Assembly (NCBI RefSeq): GCF_965198245.1
Contig: NZ_OZ240249.1
Location: forward strand, 2,852,001-2,916,000
Length of the DNA: 64,000 bases
Direction: 5' to 3'
Origin: Poriferisodalis sp965198245
GTDB taxonomy: Bacteria > Actinomycetota > Acidimicrobiia > Acidimicrobiales > Poriferisodalaceae
In this document: positions 33,068-42,866 of the stretch, one piece after another
How positions within the stretch are numbered: position 1 is the stretch's first letter
Layout of the letters: each line of letters begins with the position of its first letter
Program-made: the position numbers and the translations under genes
The notes under the pieces: model-generated
Told to the model about the DNA's origin: nothing
Database searches by the model: none
The model's input: the letters and a program-made list of their open reading frames with translations, nothing else

Positions 33068-35311
33068 TCAGTCGACCGGTGCAGGCTGGGCGCCGCCGGT
33101 CCGCCGTGACGTGAGCTCGTCGTGGATCTCGGCACGGTGCTCGTCGAGGAATGGGGCGCGGCCCATCGGCACGTCGATGCCGCCGATGAGCGAGCCGACC
33201 TGGGTCATGGGTCCCCATTCGGTTTCGGGGAGATCGACTACGTGGCCGTTAGCGAACGCGACCTCAGACCCCACAAAGCCCCGTCGCTCTGCGGGCAAAT
33301 CGCTCGTGCCCTCGGGCGTCGCCTCGTGCCAGACCCACCCGGGCCCGTCGGCGTCCGGCACTTCCACGTAGGTGCGGTCGGGGCCGGCGCCCCGGTAGTC
33401 CATACCGCCCAGCTCGGTCTCGGGGCGTCCGTCATAGGACACGAACTCGGCAGCTTGGGCCGCCATGACGGTCTGGGTGAGCGACGTGCGCACCGTCCGG
33501 CCCTCGCCGTCGGCCAATCGCCGGTACAGCGAGCACAGCACGCCGAACGCGGCGATCATCGGCGTGGCGGCGTCGTGCACTGGGACAGTCAGGAAGACCG
33601 GTTCATCGGTGCCCCCCTGCGCGGCCATGATCCCGCCCAGCGCCTGCAGCAGCGGGTCGAACGCCGCCACCTCTGCCATTGACTCGTCCCGGCCGTAGCC
33701 CGGGCTCTTGACCAGCACGGCATCGGGACGGATCCGGCGCAGCTGTTCGTCGGAGCATCCGAGCCGTTCGGCCACACCGGGACGGAAGTTCTCGACGATG
33801 ACGTCGGCATCGGCGACGAGCTGTGCCATGACGGCGTTGTCGGCAGCGTCTTTGAGGTTGAGGCAGACCGAGCGCTTGGACTGGTTCCAGCCGTTGAAGT
33901 ACGGGCCGAGAATGCGGAACGGGTCGCCGCCGGGCTGCTCGATCTTGGTGACTTCCGCGCCCAGCATCGCAAGATGGCGGGTGATGACAGGTCCCGCGAT
34001 GAACGAACTGAGATCGACGGCCTTCACGCCCGCCAACGGCGCGTCGCTCGTTGCCGATAGGTCGGGACCCGGTTGGGCGGCCCATGCGCCAGCTTCGACC
34101 TCGGCTTGAACCTCGCCGGTGTGCTCGGCCAGGCGTGGGGCCGGCTGCAATTCGACAGCGTCGCACCTGTCGATCCACATCGGCTGCGGCGGGGTTCGCA
34201 CTGTCCCCAGATCGGGGTGCTCCACGGTGGTCGCAAGTCCGTTGGCAGCCGCCAGCGGGGACGCCATGAATTCCTCACGGGTCTGCGTCGGCTGACACGG
34301 CACGTCGTACGCACCGAAGATCTCCAGCCACTCGTCGAGCGGGCGTGCGGCGAACGCGTCCTCGAGAATCGGCGTGATCTCCGCCAGCGGCTCAAGGTCG
34401 AGCAAACCCCACGGCGGGTTGGGGAATCGCTCGTCTCCCAGCAGGTCTTCCCGGCCGATGGCTCGCAGCATCGCCACGTAGAAGGGCAGTGTTCCGCACG
34501 CAACGAACATCCACCGATTGTCGGCGGCGCGGAACAGCCGGTAGACGGGCAGCCGTCCCGCTGAGCCGAGCGGGCACGAGCCGTCGCGATCCAAGCCGGC
34601 CATCTCCGGCATCTCGAAGTCGCCGATCTGCATGCCACCTGAGCCGGACACCTCCGACACGGTGTAGGTGGGCGCCGCCCCGTGGGCTCGCCTGGCGTAC
34701 AGGCCTGCGGCAGCGGCCATCGCGCCCAGCATTCCGGCCCCATAGGAAGCGAGCGGCACCACCAGCTCGACGGGTCCTTCGGAGTAGCTGATCTGGTTCC
34801 AGCCGATGCCTGTGACCGCAGCTACCTGGGATGGGGTGCCGGCGCGGGTCGCATAGGGCCCGCTGTCGCCCCACGTCGGACATGAGATGATCACTGCTCC
34901 CGCTGCGACGTTGCGGGCGGCGGCCGCGGTAGGCCCGTCGGGAGCGAAGACCACATCGGCGCCACCCAGCAGTTCGCTGAGCATTGGCGCAGCGAGAGAT
35001 GCAGCTGTCGGCCGCAGGATGCCGGGCAGCGACGCCGGCGGTCCGCTGATGCAGCCCGTCAGAGCTGCGCGCTCCCATTCGACGCCCTGAGGAACCACCG
35101 AGCGCTTGTTGCGGCTCACGGCGTGAAAGCCCGGGTCGCTGCGGTAAGGGTCCCCGCTCGGCGGTTCCACCTTCACCACATCGGCGCTCTGATCGGCGAG
35201 AAGGCGCGCTGCGTACGGACCGGCGATGCCCGTGGTCAGCTCGACAACACGGACCCCATCGAGGCATCGAACCGGCGAATCACTGCTTCGGGCACCGTCG
35301 GCGCTGTTCAT
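33068..35311 (-). CDS. Fused double CoA-transferase, CaiB/BaiF family III
   Basis: A 747-residue protein with two family III CoA-transferase modules. The first (about 1-375) begins 'GVRVVELTTGIAGPYAARLLA', the second (about 390-740) 'GVKAVDLSSFIAGPVITRHLA' in part and has 'GWNQSKRSVCLNLKD' and 'DVIVENFRPGVAERLG'. Family members form interlocked dimers and move CoA between acids; fusion of two halves gives a pseudo-dimer and is common in actinobacteria. ATG 35311 has TACAGT 7 nt upstream and faces a divergent promoter for the aldolase-like gene. Confidence 0.87.
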   Translation of the reverse strand: MNSADGARSSDSPVRCLDGVRVVELTTGIAGPYAARLLADQSADVVKVEPPSGDPYRSDPGFHAVSRNKRSVVPQGVEWERAALTGCISGPPASLPGILRPTAASLAAPMLSELLGGADVVFAPDGPTAAAARNVAAGAVIISCPTWGDSGPYATRAGTPSQVAAVTGIGWNQISYSEGPVELVVPLASYGAGMLGAMAAAAGLYARRAHGAAPTYTVSEVSGSGGMQIGDFEMPEMAGLDRDGSCPLGSAGRLPVYRLFRAADNRWMFVACGTLPFYVAMLRAIGREDLLGDERFPNPPWGLLDLEPLAEITPILEDAFAARPLDEWLEIFGAYDVPCQPTQTREEFMASPLAAANGLATTVEHPDLGTVRTPPQPMWIDRCDAVELQPAPRLAEHTGEVQAEVEAGAWAAQPGPDLSATSDAPLAGVKAVDLSSFIAGPVITRHLAMLGAEVTKIEQPGGDPFRILGPYFNGWNQSKRSVCLNLKDAADNAVMAQLVADADVIVENFRPGVAERLGCSDEQLRRIRPDAVLVKSPGYGRDESMAEVAAFDPLLQALGGIMAAQGGTDEPVFLTVPVHDAATPMIAAFGVLCSLYRRLADGEGRTVRTSLTQTVMAAQAAEFVSYDGRPETELGGMDYRGAGPDRTYVEVPDADGPGWVWHEATPEGTSDLPAERRGFVGSEVAFANGHVVDLPETEWGPMTQVGSLIGGIDVPMGRAPFLDEHRAEIHDELTSRRTGGAQPAPVD

Positions 35312-35318
35312 CGGGATG

Positions 35319-35368
35319 ACTGTAGGTGGCCCGGTCCTCAGGTCGCCGGGAACTGCGCGCTCTACGAT
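35319..35368. promoter_or_regulatory. Divergent leaderless promoter pair
   Basis: TACAGT (reverse strand, 35324 to 35319) lies 7 nt before the ATG at 35311, and TACGAT (35363-35368) lies 7 nt before the GTG at 35376. Both are TANNNT hexamers at the distance expected for mRNAs starting at the start codon. No convincing -35 element is seen for either. Confidence 0.45.
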
Positions 35369-35375
35369 TTCCCCT

Positions 35376-36173
35376 GTGACTACGACAACTTGCGACACCG
35401 CCGCGAACCCCTTCACGGAGATTCCGATCCCCCAAGCGCCGACGTTCGACACGGTCGAGGCCGAGCGGCAACACCGCAAGGAGCGGTTGGCGTCGGTGTA
35501 TCGGGCGTTCTCGCTGTTCGGCTTCGAAGAGGGCGTGGCCGGGCACGTGACCGCCCGAGACCCCGAACTGACCGACCACTTCTGGGTGAATCCCTTCGGC
35601 GTGGGGTTCGGCCAGATCAAGGTGTCGGATCTGCTGCTCGTCGACCACGACGGCAACATCGTGGAGGGGCGCTACCCGCTGAACCAGGCGGCATTCGCCA
35701 TTCACAGCGAAGTGCACAAGGCGCGGCCCGACGTGATCGCGGCGGCCCATACCCACTCGCTCTACGGCAAGACGTGGTCCAGCCTGGGCCGTCTGCTCGA
35801 CCCGCTCACCCAGGACGCGTGCGCGTTCTACGAAGACCACACCCTGTTCGACGACTTCACCGGCGTGGTGCTCGACACGTCAGAAGGCAAGCGCATTGGT
35901 CGGGCGCTCGGCAGCTGCAAGGCAGTCATCCTGCAGAACCACGGGCTGCTCACGGTCGGTCACACGGTCGAGGAGGCGGCGTGGTGGTTCATCACCATGG
36001 AGCGCACCTGCCAGAGCCAGCTTCTGGCCGAGGCTGCGGGCACGCCGATCTCGATCCCCCACGAATCGGCCAAGCTCACCGCCACGCAGGTCGGCAGCCC
36101 ACTGGGTGGCTGGTTCAGCTACCAGCCGATCTACGACAAGGTCCTCGAGCGCGACCCCAGCTTCCTGGACTGA
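35376..36173 (+). CDS. Class II aldolase/adducin family protein
   Basis: A 265-residue class II aldolase fold. The zinc ligands appear as 'AAHTHSLYGK' and 'ILQNHGLLTVG', and 'EEGVAGHVTARDPE' is the conserved N-terminal loop. It could be a retro-aldolase or a decarboxylase of the adducin group. GTG at 35376 is chosen because a TACGAT -10 ends 7 nt before it and the longer frame overlaps the divergent CoA-transferase. Its surroundings (CoA-transferase, Mo-hydroxylase, aldehyde dehydrogenase) suggest a catabolic cluster. Confidence 0.88.
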   Translation: MTTTTCDTAANPFTEIPIPQAPTFDTVEAERQHRKERLASVYRAFSLFGFEEGVAGHVTARDPELTDHFWVNPFGVGFGQIKVSDLLLVDHDGNIVEGRYPLNQAAFAIHSEVHKARPDVIAAAHTHSLYGKTWSSLGRLLDPLTQDACAFYEDHTLFDDFTGVVLDTSEGKRIGRALGSCKAVILQNHGLLTVGHTVEEAAWWFITMERTCQSQLLAEAAGTPISIPHESAKLTATQVGSPLGGWFSYQPIYDKVLERDPSFLD

Positions 36174-36178
36174 GACTC

Positions 36179-36200
36179 CCGCGCCGCGCACTAGGCGCGG
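36179..36200. terminator. Bidirectional hairpin between convergent genes
   Basis: CCGCGCC-gcgcacta-GGCGCGG is a perfect 7-bp stem with an 8-nt loop, followed by TTAAT. It sits in the 37-bp gap between the ends of the aldolase-like and aldehyde dehydrogenase genes. Confidence 0.55.
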
Positions 36201-36210
36201 TTAATCGCGG

Positions 36211-37638
36211 CTACCACTCGGCGGCGATGTACTGGGTTTCGCAGAACTCGTAAATGCCCTCGCTGGCGCCTTCGCGGCCGAGGCCTGACTGCTTCATGCC
36301 GCCGAAGGGCGCTGCAGGGTCGGAAACGGCGCCGCGGTTCAGGCCGATCATGCCGGCCTCGATGCGCTCGCTGACCGCCAGACCCTTGGCCAGGTCCTGG
36401 GTGTAGACGTAGCCGATGAGGCCCATCTCGGTGTCGTTTGCGGCGGCGATCATCTGGTCGGTGTCGGTGAAGCTGGAGATGGGCGCGACCGGTCCGAAAA
36501 TCTCCTCCCGGGTGATAGGCGCGGCGGGGTCGACGCCGCCGAGCACGGTCGGCTCGTAGAAGAAACCCGGGCCGTCAATCGCCCGGCCGCCGGTGACCGC
36601 TTGCGCTCCTCCGTCGATCGCCGCGCGCACGAGCCGATCGATGTTGTCCACTGACGCGGCATTGATCATCGGCCCGCAGCCCACACCGGGGTCACGGCCG
36701 TTGCCAACCTTCACATCGCCCATGGCTGTCGCCAGTCGCTCGACGAACTCATCATGCACCGACGCTTCGACAAAGAACCGGTTCGCGGCGGTGCAGGTCT
36801 CGGCCGAGTGGCGCATCTTCGCGACCATGGCGCCAGCGGTGGCAGCTTCGAGATCGGCATCAGCGAACACGACAAACGGCGCGTTGCCGCCGAGCTCCAT
36901 CACCACCTTGAGCACCCGGTCGGCGCAGCGCTTCAGCAATACCCGGCCGACCTCGGTTGAGCCGGTGAACGAGAGCATTCGCACGGCGCGGTGGTCGACG
37001 ACGGCATCGAGCCAGGCACCGGAGTTCGACGTCGGCACCAAGTTGACGACACCAGGCGGCACGCCGGCCTCGGCCAGCAGCTCGGCAACTCGCAGCGAGG
37101 TCAGCGGGGCTTCGCGCGGCGGCTTGATGACCACGGTGTTGCCGGCCGCCAGCGCCGGGGCCAGCTTGCGGGTGATCATCGCCGCCGGGAAGTTCCACGG
37201 CGTGATCATCGCCACGACGCCGACCGGTGGGTGCCGGGTGATGATCCGGTTGGCACCGGAGGGGGCGACGCTGATCGAGCCGTGAATGCGGACCGCCTCT
37301 TCGGCGTTCCAGCGGAAGAACTCCGCGGCGTAGGCCACCTCGCCCGCTGCGTCGGCGCGGGGCTTGCCGTTCTCGAGCGTGATCAGATCGGCCAGCTCGT
37401 CGGTGTGCTCAACGAGGATGCGGTGGGATTCCCGCAGGATCTCCGAGCGGACCCGCGGCGGCTCAGCGGCCCAACCCGGCTGCGCAGCGGCTGCCGCATC
37501 GCATGCGGCTGCTGCGTCTGCTGGCGTTCCCGCCGCAACGCTTGCCGCGACGTCACCCGTGGCGGGGTCGAGCACGTCAAACCGGCTTGCTGAGTCTCCA
37601 GCCAGCCAGCTGCCTCCGATGAGCATTTGCGTCTGCAT
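36211..37638 (-). CDS. NAD(P)-dependent aldehyde dehydrogenase (succinate-semialdehyde type)
   Basis: A 475-residue ALDH. 'VAMITPWNFPAAMITRK' (cofactor), 'VMELGGNAPFVVF' (catalytic Glu) and 'RHSAETCTAANRFFV' (catalytic Cys) are all present; 'ETCTAANRF' with the C-terminal 'GLGREGASEGIYEF' is typical of succinate-semialdehyde dehydrogenases. It oxidises an aldehyde to the acid in the cytoplasm. Start ATG 37638 (MQTQMLIGG); the longer frame upstream is not coding-like. Next to an oxygenase-like gene read in the same direction. Confidence 0.9.
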   Translation of the reverse strand: MQTQMLIGGSWLAGDSASRFDVLDPATGDVAASVAAGTPADAAAACDAAAAAQPGWAAEPPRVRSEILRESHRILVEHTDELADLITLENGKPRADAAGEVAYAAEFFRWNAEEAVRIHGSISVAPSGANRIITRHPPVGVVAMITPWNFPAAMITRKLAPALAAGNTVVIKPPREAPLTSLRVAELLAEAGVPPGVVNLVPTSNSGAWLDAVVDHRAVRMLSFTGSTEVGRVLLKRCADRVLKVVMELGGNAPFVVFADADLEAATAGAMVAKMRHSAETCTAANRFFVEASVHDEFVERLATAMGDVKVGNGRDPGVGCGPMINAASVDNIDRLVRAAIDGGAQAVTGGRAIDGPGFFYEPTVLGGVDPAAPITREEIFGPVAPISSFTDTDQMIAAANDTEMGLIGYVYTQDLAKGLAVSERIEAGMIGLNRGAVSDPAAPFGGMKQSGLGREGASEGIYEFCETQYIAAEW

Positions 37639-37744
37639 CGTGCCAGCATCGCAAATCCGCCGTTGATTCCGCGCCACCGTCAGGCCACGGCCACGGCCCG
37701 ATGACCCAAACGGCGACCTGGCCGGGGACCGAGTGGAGGGGTGA

Positions 37745-38734
37745 TCAGTCGCCGTAGTGGTGCAGGCCGCGCTCGCGGGCGCGCATCTCGTCCATCGCTC
37801 GCTGCGCGTCGCCGATCGCGTGCTCCAGCTCAGCAATGACGATGTCGGGGTCGGAGGTGAATTCCAGCCCCTCAACGAGGCGAGCCAAGCGCCCCTGCGT
37901 CCGCCACGCAGCGAACTTGGCCCACTCGGTCCAGAGCACTTCGTGGTCGTCGACGTCAATGAGGTTGGAGGTGCGGCTCTGCTCGTCGACAGTGGCGTCG
38001 AGCGACACGTAACCGTTCACCATCGAGACGCGCTCGCACATCTCGGAGAGCGGCCCTGCCCGGTGCACAACCATGTCACCGTGCAGCGCGACGGCGTATC
38101 CGGGCCCCGGGAATTCGGGAGCGACGGTGCGGTTTGCCGGTATCTGTTGGCCTGCGCCGGCAAGTTCCGCAGCCTCGTGCTTGGTGCCCCGGAACCACTC
38201 CAAGCGGCCGCCGGCGACCTCGGCGGGGTCGGTCACTGCGAGTACGTAGTCGAGGGGCAGCGTGTCGTGATGCCACTTATCGATGGGACTGTCGATCTGT
38301 GACGGCTCGTAGTTGAGGTGGCCGAGATGAACCGGCATCGGGTGCGGGGCAATCTCGATGCCGTAGATCGCTTCGAGATGCGCTGTCACCTCGGGGCTGA
38401 GGCACAGGTCGCGCAGCCAGCGTGAGCGGTAGCAGCCGCCGCGCACCGTCCGCTCGATCCGTTCCCCTGCCGGTCGGGCGAAGCACCGCAGGCGCCGGGC
38501 CGTGTCCAGCATGACGGCCGCGCCCTCGTCGCTCAGCATCCGGAACGGCGACGACAGCGCCACCGGTGTGGCCTTCGTGGCAATCTCAGCGTCGCCGTAG
38601 CCGAGGTCAGCCAGCATGAGCACCTCGGCGGGCGTTTCGAGCTGCAGATGCCGGTCGGGATCGAACGCCGGCTCATCATCGAGCCATTCGTAGCCCCGTG
38701 GCAGCGTCTCCGGAAATGGAATCGCGATACCCAT
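37745..38734 (-). CDS. 2-oxoglutarate/Fe(II) oxygenase-like protein
   Basis: A 329-residue protein with the features of a phytanoyl-CoA-dioxygenase-like fold: 'KWHHDTLPLDYVLAV' provides an HxD-type metal pair and 'HGDMVVHRAGPLSEM' plus 'CERVSMVNGYVS' the distal His and the 2-oxoglutarate-binding Arg. It would hydroxylate a small molecule. Overall similarity to named enzymes is weak. ATG 38734 is supported by TAGATT 8 nt upstream. A C-terminal helical tail ends it. Confidence 0.6.
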   Translation of the reverse strand: MGIAIPFPETLPRGYEWLDDEPAFDPDRHLQLETPAEVLMLADLGYGDAEIATKATPVALSSPFRMLSDEGAAVMLDTARRLRCFARPAGERIERTVRGGCYRSRWLRDLCLSPEVTAHLEAIYGIEIAPHPMPVHLGHLNYEPSQIDSPIDKWHHDTLPLDYVLAVTDPAEVAGGRLEWFRGTKHEAAELAGAGQQIPANRTVAPEFPGPGYAVALHGDMVVHRAGPLSEMCERVSMVNGYVSLDATVDEQSRTSNLIDVDDHEVLWTEWAKFAAWRTQGRLARLVEGLEFTSDPDIVIAELEHAIGDAQRAMDEMRARERGLHHYGD

Positions 38735-38796
38735 GGACCACAAATCTATGGGTCGCTCAGTTCACAGGGTGCTCTTGCAGTCGGCGCAGGATCCAA

Positions 38797-39282
38797 CTAA
38801 GGGCACTCCGCCGCGTTGATCTTCGCGGCCACCGCAGCCAGGTGGTCCTCGTCAGCCTGCCGATTCATGATCTTGGTGGTGATGTAGCCGGGGTACGCCT
38901 CGAAGAATTGATCTCCCCGGGCGGTCATCTCGTCGCCGGGGTCAGGCCGCCGGCCCGCTGTCTCGTGCATCGGTATGACCTTGGCATGGAGGTGGTCGAT
39001 CATCATTCCCTCGATCACTACGGCGCAGCGGTCGACATCGTCGTAGGCACGAGCGATCTTGGCAACCACGAGGCGCGCTGCCTTCATCAGCTCGGAGACC
39101 ACCTCAGCATCCGCTCTCGCGACGTCGCTCGGGTGATGCTCCTTCGTGATCAAGACGCTGAAACCCTCGGTGTTCGGAAAGATGTCCAAGAACCCGAGAT
39201 GACTCTCGTCCTCAAAGACCACGTGGCTCGGCTCGGCACTGGCCGCGATCTTGCAGAAGATGCAATCGTCCACGAGCGGCAT
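38797..39282 (-). CDS. HIT family protein
   Basis: A 161-residue histidine-triad protein. 'CIFCKIAASAEPSHVVFED' is the typical zinc-ribbon start and 'MIDHLHAKVIPMH' is the His-triad, with the first and third positions altered relative to the usual HxHxHxx. HIT proteins hydrolyse nucleotide conjugates such as AMP-lysine or dinucleoside polyphosphates. It lies 30 bp downstream of the DUF499 gene on the same strand and may be cotranscribed with it. Confidence 0.85.
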   Translation of the reverse strand: MPLVDDCIFCKIAASAEPSHVVFEDESHLGFLDIFPNTEGFSVLITKEHHPSDVARADAEVVSELMKAARLVVAKIARAYDDVDRCAVVIEGMMIDHLHAKVIPMHETAGRRPDPGDEMTARGDQFFEAYPGYITTKIMNRQADEDHLAAVAAKINAAECP

Positions 39283-39312
39283 TCTGCTCGCCGCGATCGC
39301 GCATCAGTGTCG

Positions 39313-42300
39313 CTATTCGAACTCGGCGGCTTGGGCGTTGAGGTTTTGGGCGTTCTCACTCACGGTTCTGCGGGTTGAGTCGTCATAGCCGTCGGCGTTT
39401 TCTGCTCGGACTTCCAGCGCAAGTTCAAGGTTGGGGCCCAGGTGGGCGGCGACGTGGTCAAGGATGTCACTGAGCTGCTTGATGCCGCGGACTGCATCTA
39501 GCTGAAAGTGCGCGTAGAACTGCGCCGGCGCCAACTCCAGGTCTGCAGGCGGTTGGTGATCAGGTGGATCGCCCTCAGGCGGTGGCTCGGGTTCAGGTGG
39601 ATCGCCGCCGTTCCTCTCGCCGGTGACAGGCAGGGTCGGCTCCGGTAACGGCACATGGTTGGGATGGATGAGCAGGCCACCGACTGTCGGATCAACGTGC
39701 TCAGCGGTGCGGAGATCGACCCAGCTATTGCCGTCGTGTGCCTCGGCATACGCGAACGTTTCTTGCTGCCAGTTGAGATTGGCGGCACCGTCGCTGACGG
39801 CGTGCTCGAGGACGTCCCGAGACTTTAGGCGGGGCATGTACGGGAAGCGCGCATAGGCGTCCCACAGTTCCCCGACAGCGATGTCGCCTCGCTCAGACCA
39901 CAAGTTGGAACGGTCGATATCCATGCGGATGCGCACACCGGCGTAGCGGGCAATCAGCTTCTCCTCGCTGGCCAGCTTGCGGCTGACCCGCTCGCCAAGG
40001 TCACCGGCGGTGGATGCCTTCGTTGTCTGCCAGACGATGTCAGCCGTACCCGGTGCGCGGGACGGAACGAGCACCTGGGTGAATGTCTCGGCAATCAGGC
40101 TGTCGACCTGTTTGGAGACATCTGCGAGCTTGCTGTCGGCTTGGCGCTTCTGCTGCGCTGTGAGATCCAGCGATTCGTGACCGTCGACGATCGACTGCCA
40201 CGCCAAGAACGAGCGGGCAGCAACACGCACCTCAGCCAGCCGGTTCGCCGCGGCCGCGACGAACACCAGCAGGTTCTGGTTCAGTCTCGGACCTGCGTCG
40301 CGCTGGGCAAGAATGCGCGCCGCCAGCTTCACTGCCGACGAGTTCTCATCGCCCGCGGAGTGAGTCGCTTCGGGTGCCAGTACGACCAGGTGCGTACCGT
40401 CGTCGTTGTCGGGCACGTCGCCCGGTCCCGCTGCGAACGGATGCATTGCAACGAAGTCCCCCCGGTCACGCTGGCCGGCAATCCGGGTCCGCACCTCGTC
40501 GTCAGCGTCGAGGTCGCTGAAGTTCGAGGCCGCTCGATCCCCTGCGATGCGTGTGACGTTGGGGACCAGCGAGTACCAGTACTGCGAGCCGTCGAGGTAG
40601 AGGTGCGTGGCCCGGTCCGACAGGCGCCGCAGCGCGTCGGCGAACTGCGCCACGGGCTCGCCCGGCTGCACGCACCCCAGAACGACGGACTTGACGTCCA
40701 CGCCCTTCTTGCCCTCGGGACGGGGGGCTGAGCCCATGTACACGGTGCGGGCCGCACGGCGGGTCGCAGACAGCCGGCCGAAGTGGGGGAAGTCGCTGTC
40801 GATGCGAAGCGGCAACGCGTTGGGGCCGTCCACGTCGGATTTGATGACCGGATCCCAGCCCTCCTCGAGGTACTTCTTCAGCTCGCTGGCCACCGTGCCT
40901 GAGTCCATGGGCAGGTTGCCGGGCATGATCAGCAGCGATTGGTCGCCGCGCTGCCACAGCTGAGAGATGGCGGTGGCCATGAGCCGCAGCACGCCACGGG
41001 TGCGCTGGAACTTGTCCAGCGCCGACCAGTCCTCGAAGAGCCGGTCGAACAGCTCGGGGTGAATCGGGTACGACAGCTCCATCCGCCGCCGGTAATCAGC
41101 CTCTCCAGTGCCAGAGGGGAAGTCGCCGGCCGCATCGCGGTACATCTCGCAGAAGGCGCGGATGACGCCATCGCGCACTCGTGCTTTATCGGGAGCGATG
41201 GGGTCGAAGAGCCGCCGTCGCACGATCTCGAACGACTCATCTGCCGTAGCCGGCTGCCACTGGGTCGCGGTGCGGGCAACGACGTTCTTCAGCCGTTCCA
41301 GCGCCGTGAGTCCTCGCGGCCCGCCGGTCTCGATGTCAGATGCCGGGATCGTGATGAGCACCACGACGTTGTTCGCAGCCGCCGCTGCCTCGGTAAGAGC
41401 TTGGGCGAAGGTGAACTGCGTGTCGAAGTCGCCCGCCGCAACCCTCCGACCCTCGGGCCCGGCGTCGGGCAGCTGACGTGCATACGCCACCCACTCATCG
41501 ATGAGCACGACCGCGGGGCCATAGCGCCGAAACAGCTCGCGCAGCGACTCGCCCGGGTTGGTGCCGGCCTCGTCATCAGTGCGGACCAGTTCGTAGCCCT
41601 CCTGCCCTCCCAGCTGGTAGGCGAGGTGTCCCCACATGGTGTTCAACGCCGTTCCAGGGCTGACCTGCTTGGGCTGGGACACCGACATGACCTGTCCCAC
41701 GAGCACGGCCCGGTTGACCTCCGCAGGCAGCTCGAGCTCGGCTTCGGCCAGCATCTCCGAGACGCCCGGCAGACTCGTCGCAGCAATACCGGAAGCGAGG
41801 TGGTACAGCGCGATCATGCTGTGGGTCTTGCCGCCGCCGAAATTGGTCTGCAGCTCGATGACCGGATCGCCATCGCCGCCGGAGAGTCGACGGGTCGCCC
41901 CGACCAGCAAGTCCCGCAGCCCAGCGGTGAGGTACGTCCGGGCGAAGAAGTCCTCGGGGTCTTGGTACTCGTCGTCGGCGCGTCCCTGGGAGACCTCGTA
42001 CAGGTCGGCAGCAAACTCCGCCTGATTGAAACGACCTGTCGCCACATCGGCGTGAGGCGTGATGATCTCTCGCCATGGCGTCAGGCCGGCCAACGGCTGA
42101 CCCTCGGTGGGCTTTGCTGCTGTGCGGCGCCGCTCGGCGCGTGATTCCTCGTCGAACATCTGCCGCATGAGGTCGCGACGCAGCCCGCGAATCTTCTGCC
42201 GCTCGTCGCTATTTCCGAATGCCTCAAGCAATCGCTCCATGGAGTCGAGGGCCCGCGCCGTGTCGTCAGTGGTGAATTGCTGCCTGTGCGCCCAGTTGTT

Positions 42301-42570
42301 GCGAGCATCGGCAACCTCGAACACCAGCGACCGGATCGACGGAGAGAAGCCATGTCCGAAGATCTCGTTCCACGTGGCCTTCATGCCGCGCAGCACGAAC
42401 GCCACATCCGCGGTGGACGCATCACCGCGGCGTTCGTCCATGTGGCGTCTGAGAACTTCGAGCCAGTCGTCGCCGTAAAAGCCTCGCCAGGTCTGCTCGC
42501 ACTCGGGGCGAAGACCGTCGCCCAGCAGGTCGAGCGCCTTCGATACCCGTTCAGCGTTCGCCATCACCAT
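39313..42570 (-). CDS. HEPN (Swt1-like) - DUF499 ATPase, defence-associated
   Basis: A 1085-residue protein. The N-terminal about 120 residues are a Swt1-like HEPN domain with an R-x4-H motif ('RNNWAH', about residue 94), the catalytic signature of HEPN RNases. A large P-loop ATPase of the DUF499 type follows: Walker A 'NFGGGKTHSM' near 225 and Walker B 'VVLIDEWVAYARQL' near 345. The C-terminus has a Pro/Glu-rich linker and a helical end. DUF499 proteins often accompany DUF1156 methylases in predicted phage-defence loci, as seen 10 kb away here. AGGAGGAG lies about 8 nt before the ATG at 42570. Confidence 0.83.
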   Translation of the reverse strand: MVMANAERVSKALDLLGDGLRPECEQTWRGFYGDDWLEVLRRHMDERRGDASTADVAFVLRGMKATWNEIFGHGFSPSIRSLVFEVADARNNWAHRQQFTTDDTARALDSMERLLEAFGNSDERQKIRGLRRDLMRQMFDEESRAERRRTAAKPTEGQPLAGLTPWREIITPHADVATGRFNQAEFAADLYEVSQGRADDEYQDPEDFFARTYLTAGLRDLLVGATRRLSGGDGDPVIELQTNFGGGKTHSMIALYHLASGIAATSLPGVSEMLAEAELELPAEVNRAVLVGQVMSVSQPKQVSPGTALNTMWGHLAYQLGGQEGYELVRTDDEAGTNPGESLRELFRRYGPAVVLIDEWVAYARQLPDAGPEGRRVAAGDFDTQFTFAQALTEAAAAANNVVVLITIPASDIETGGPRGLTALERLKNVVARTATQWQPATADESFEIVRRRLFDPIAPDKARVRDGVIRAFCEMYRDAAGDFPSGTGEADYRRRMELSYPIHPELFDRLFEDWSALDKFQRTRGVLRLMATAISQLWQRGDQSLLIMPGNLPMDSGTVASELKKYLEEGWDPVIKSDVDGPNALPLRIDSDFPHFGRLSATRRAARTVYMGSAPRPEGKKGVDVKSVVLGCVQPGEPVAQFADALRRLSDRATHLYLDGSQYWYSLVPNVTRIAGDRAASNFSDLDADDEVRTRIAGQRDRGDFVAMHPFAAGPGDVPDNDDGTHLVVLAPEATHSAGDENSSAVKLAARILAQRDAGPRLNQNLLVFVAAAANRLAEVRVAARSFLAWQSIVDGHESLDLTAQQKRQADSKLADVSKQVDSLIAETFTQVLVPSRAPGTADIVWQTTKASTAGDLGERVSRKLASEEKLIARYAGVRIRMDIDRSNLWSERGDIAVGELWDAYARFPYMPRLKSRDVLEHAVSDGAANLNWQQETFAYAEAHDGNSWVDLRTAEHVDPTVGGLLIHPNHVPLPEPTLPVTGERNGGDPPEPEPPPEGDPPDHQPPADLELAPAQFYAHFQLDAVRGIKQLSDILDHVAAHLGPNLELALEVRAENADGYDDSTRRTVSENAQNLNAQAAEFE

Positions 42571-42866
42571 CGGTTGCGCTCCTCCTGACGACCGGCACTC
42601 ACCTGCCGCCACATCATTCCACTGCAATGTCGGGCTGTGCGGCGCCCGCAGGCAGCACCTCGTGTCTGTCGCGTCTGCGGCTCGGCCAGAAACGTCATTC
42701 ATGCGCGCTACGACACCTGATACGGCCCAAGGTGTGTGCAGGGCAAAACCGCTTGGCTCTGTTGAGGCAGACACCTACGAATTGGGCGTCAGATACGATG
42801 TGGACACGGACTCGGTGGTTATATTCCACGCAATGCTGGTTCGCCCACGGTTTCTGAGGTAGCTCA
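42571..42866. other. Intergenic stretch with one doubtful small ORF
   Basis: A 296-bp divergent gap between the DUF499 gene and the small HTH-like gene. An open frame at 42662-42862 would end 4 bp before the next ATG and contains 'YELGVRYDVDTDSVVIFHAM', but it has no clear start signal and matches nothing known. A TATATT hexamer at 42820-42825 could be the -10 element for the downstream gene; no matching -35 is visible. Nothing else recognised. Confidence 0.35.

Noticed and set aside
42662..42862. A 66-codon frame ending just before the small HTH-like gene
   Set aside because: No start signal, no match and no conservation evidence. Kept only as a remark in the intergenic entry.
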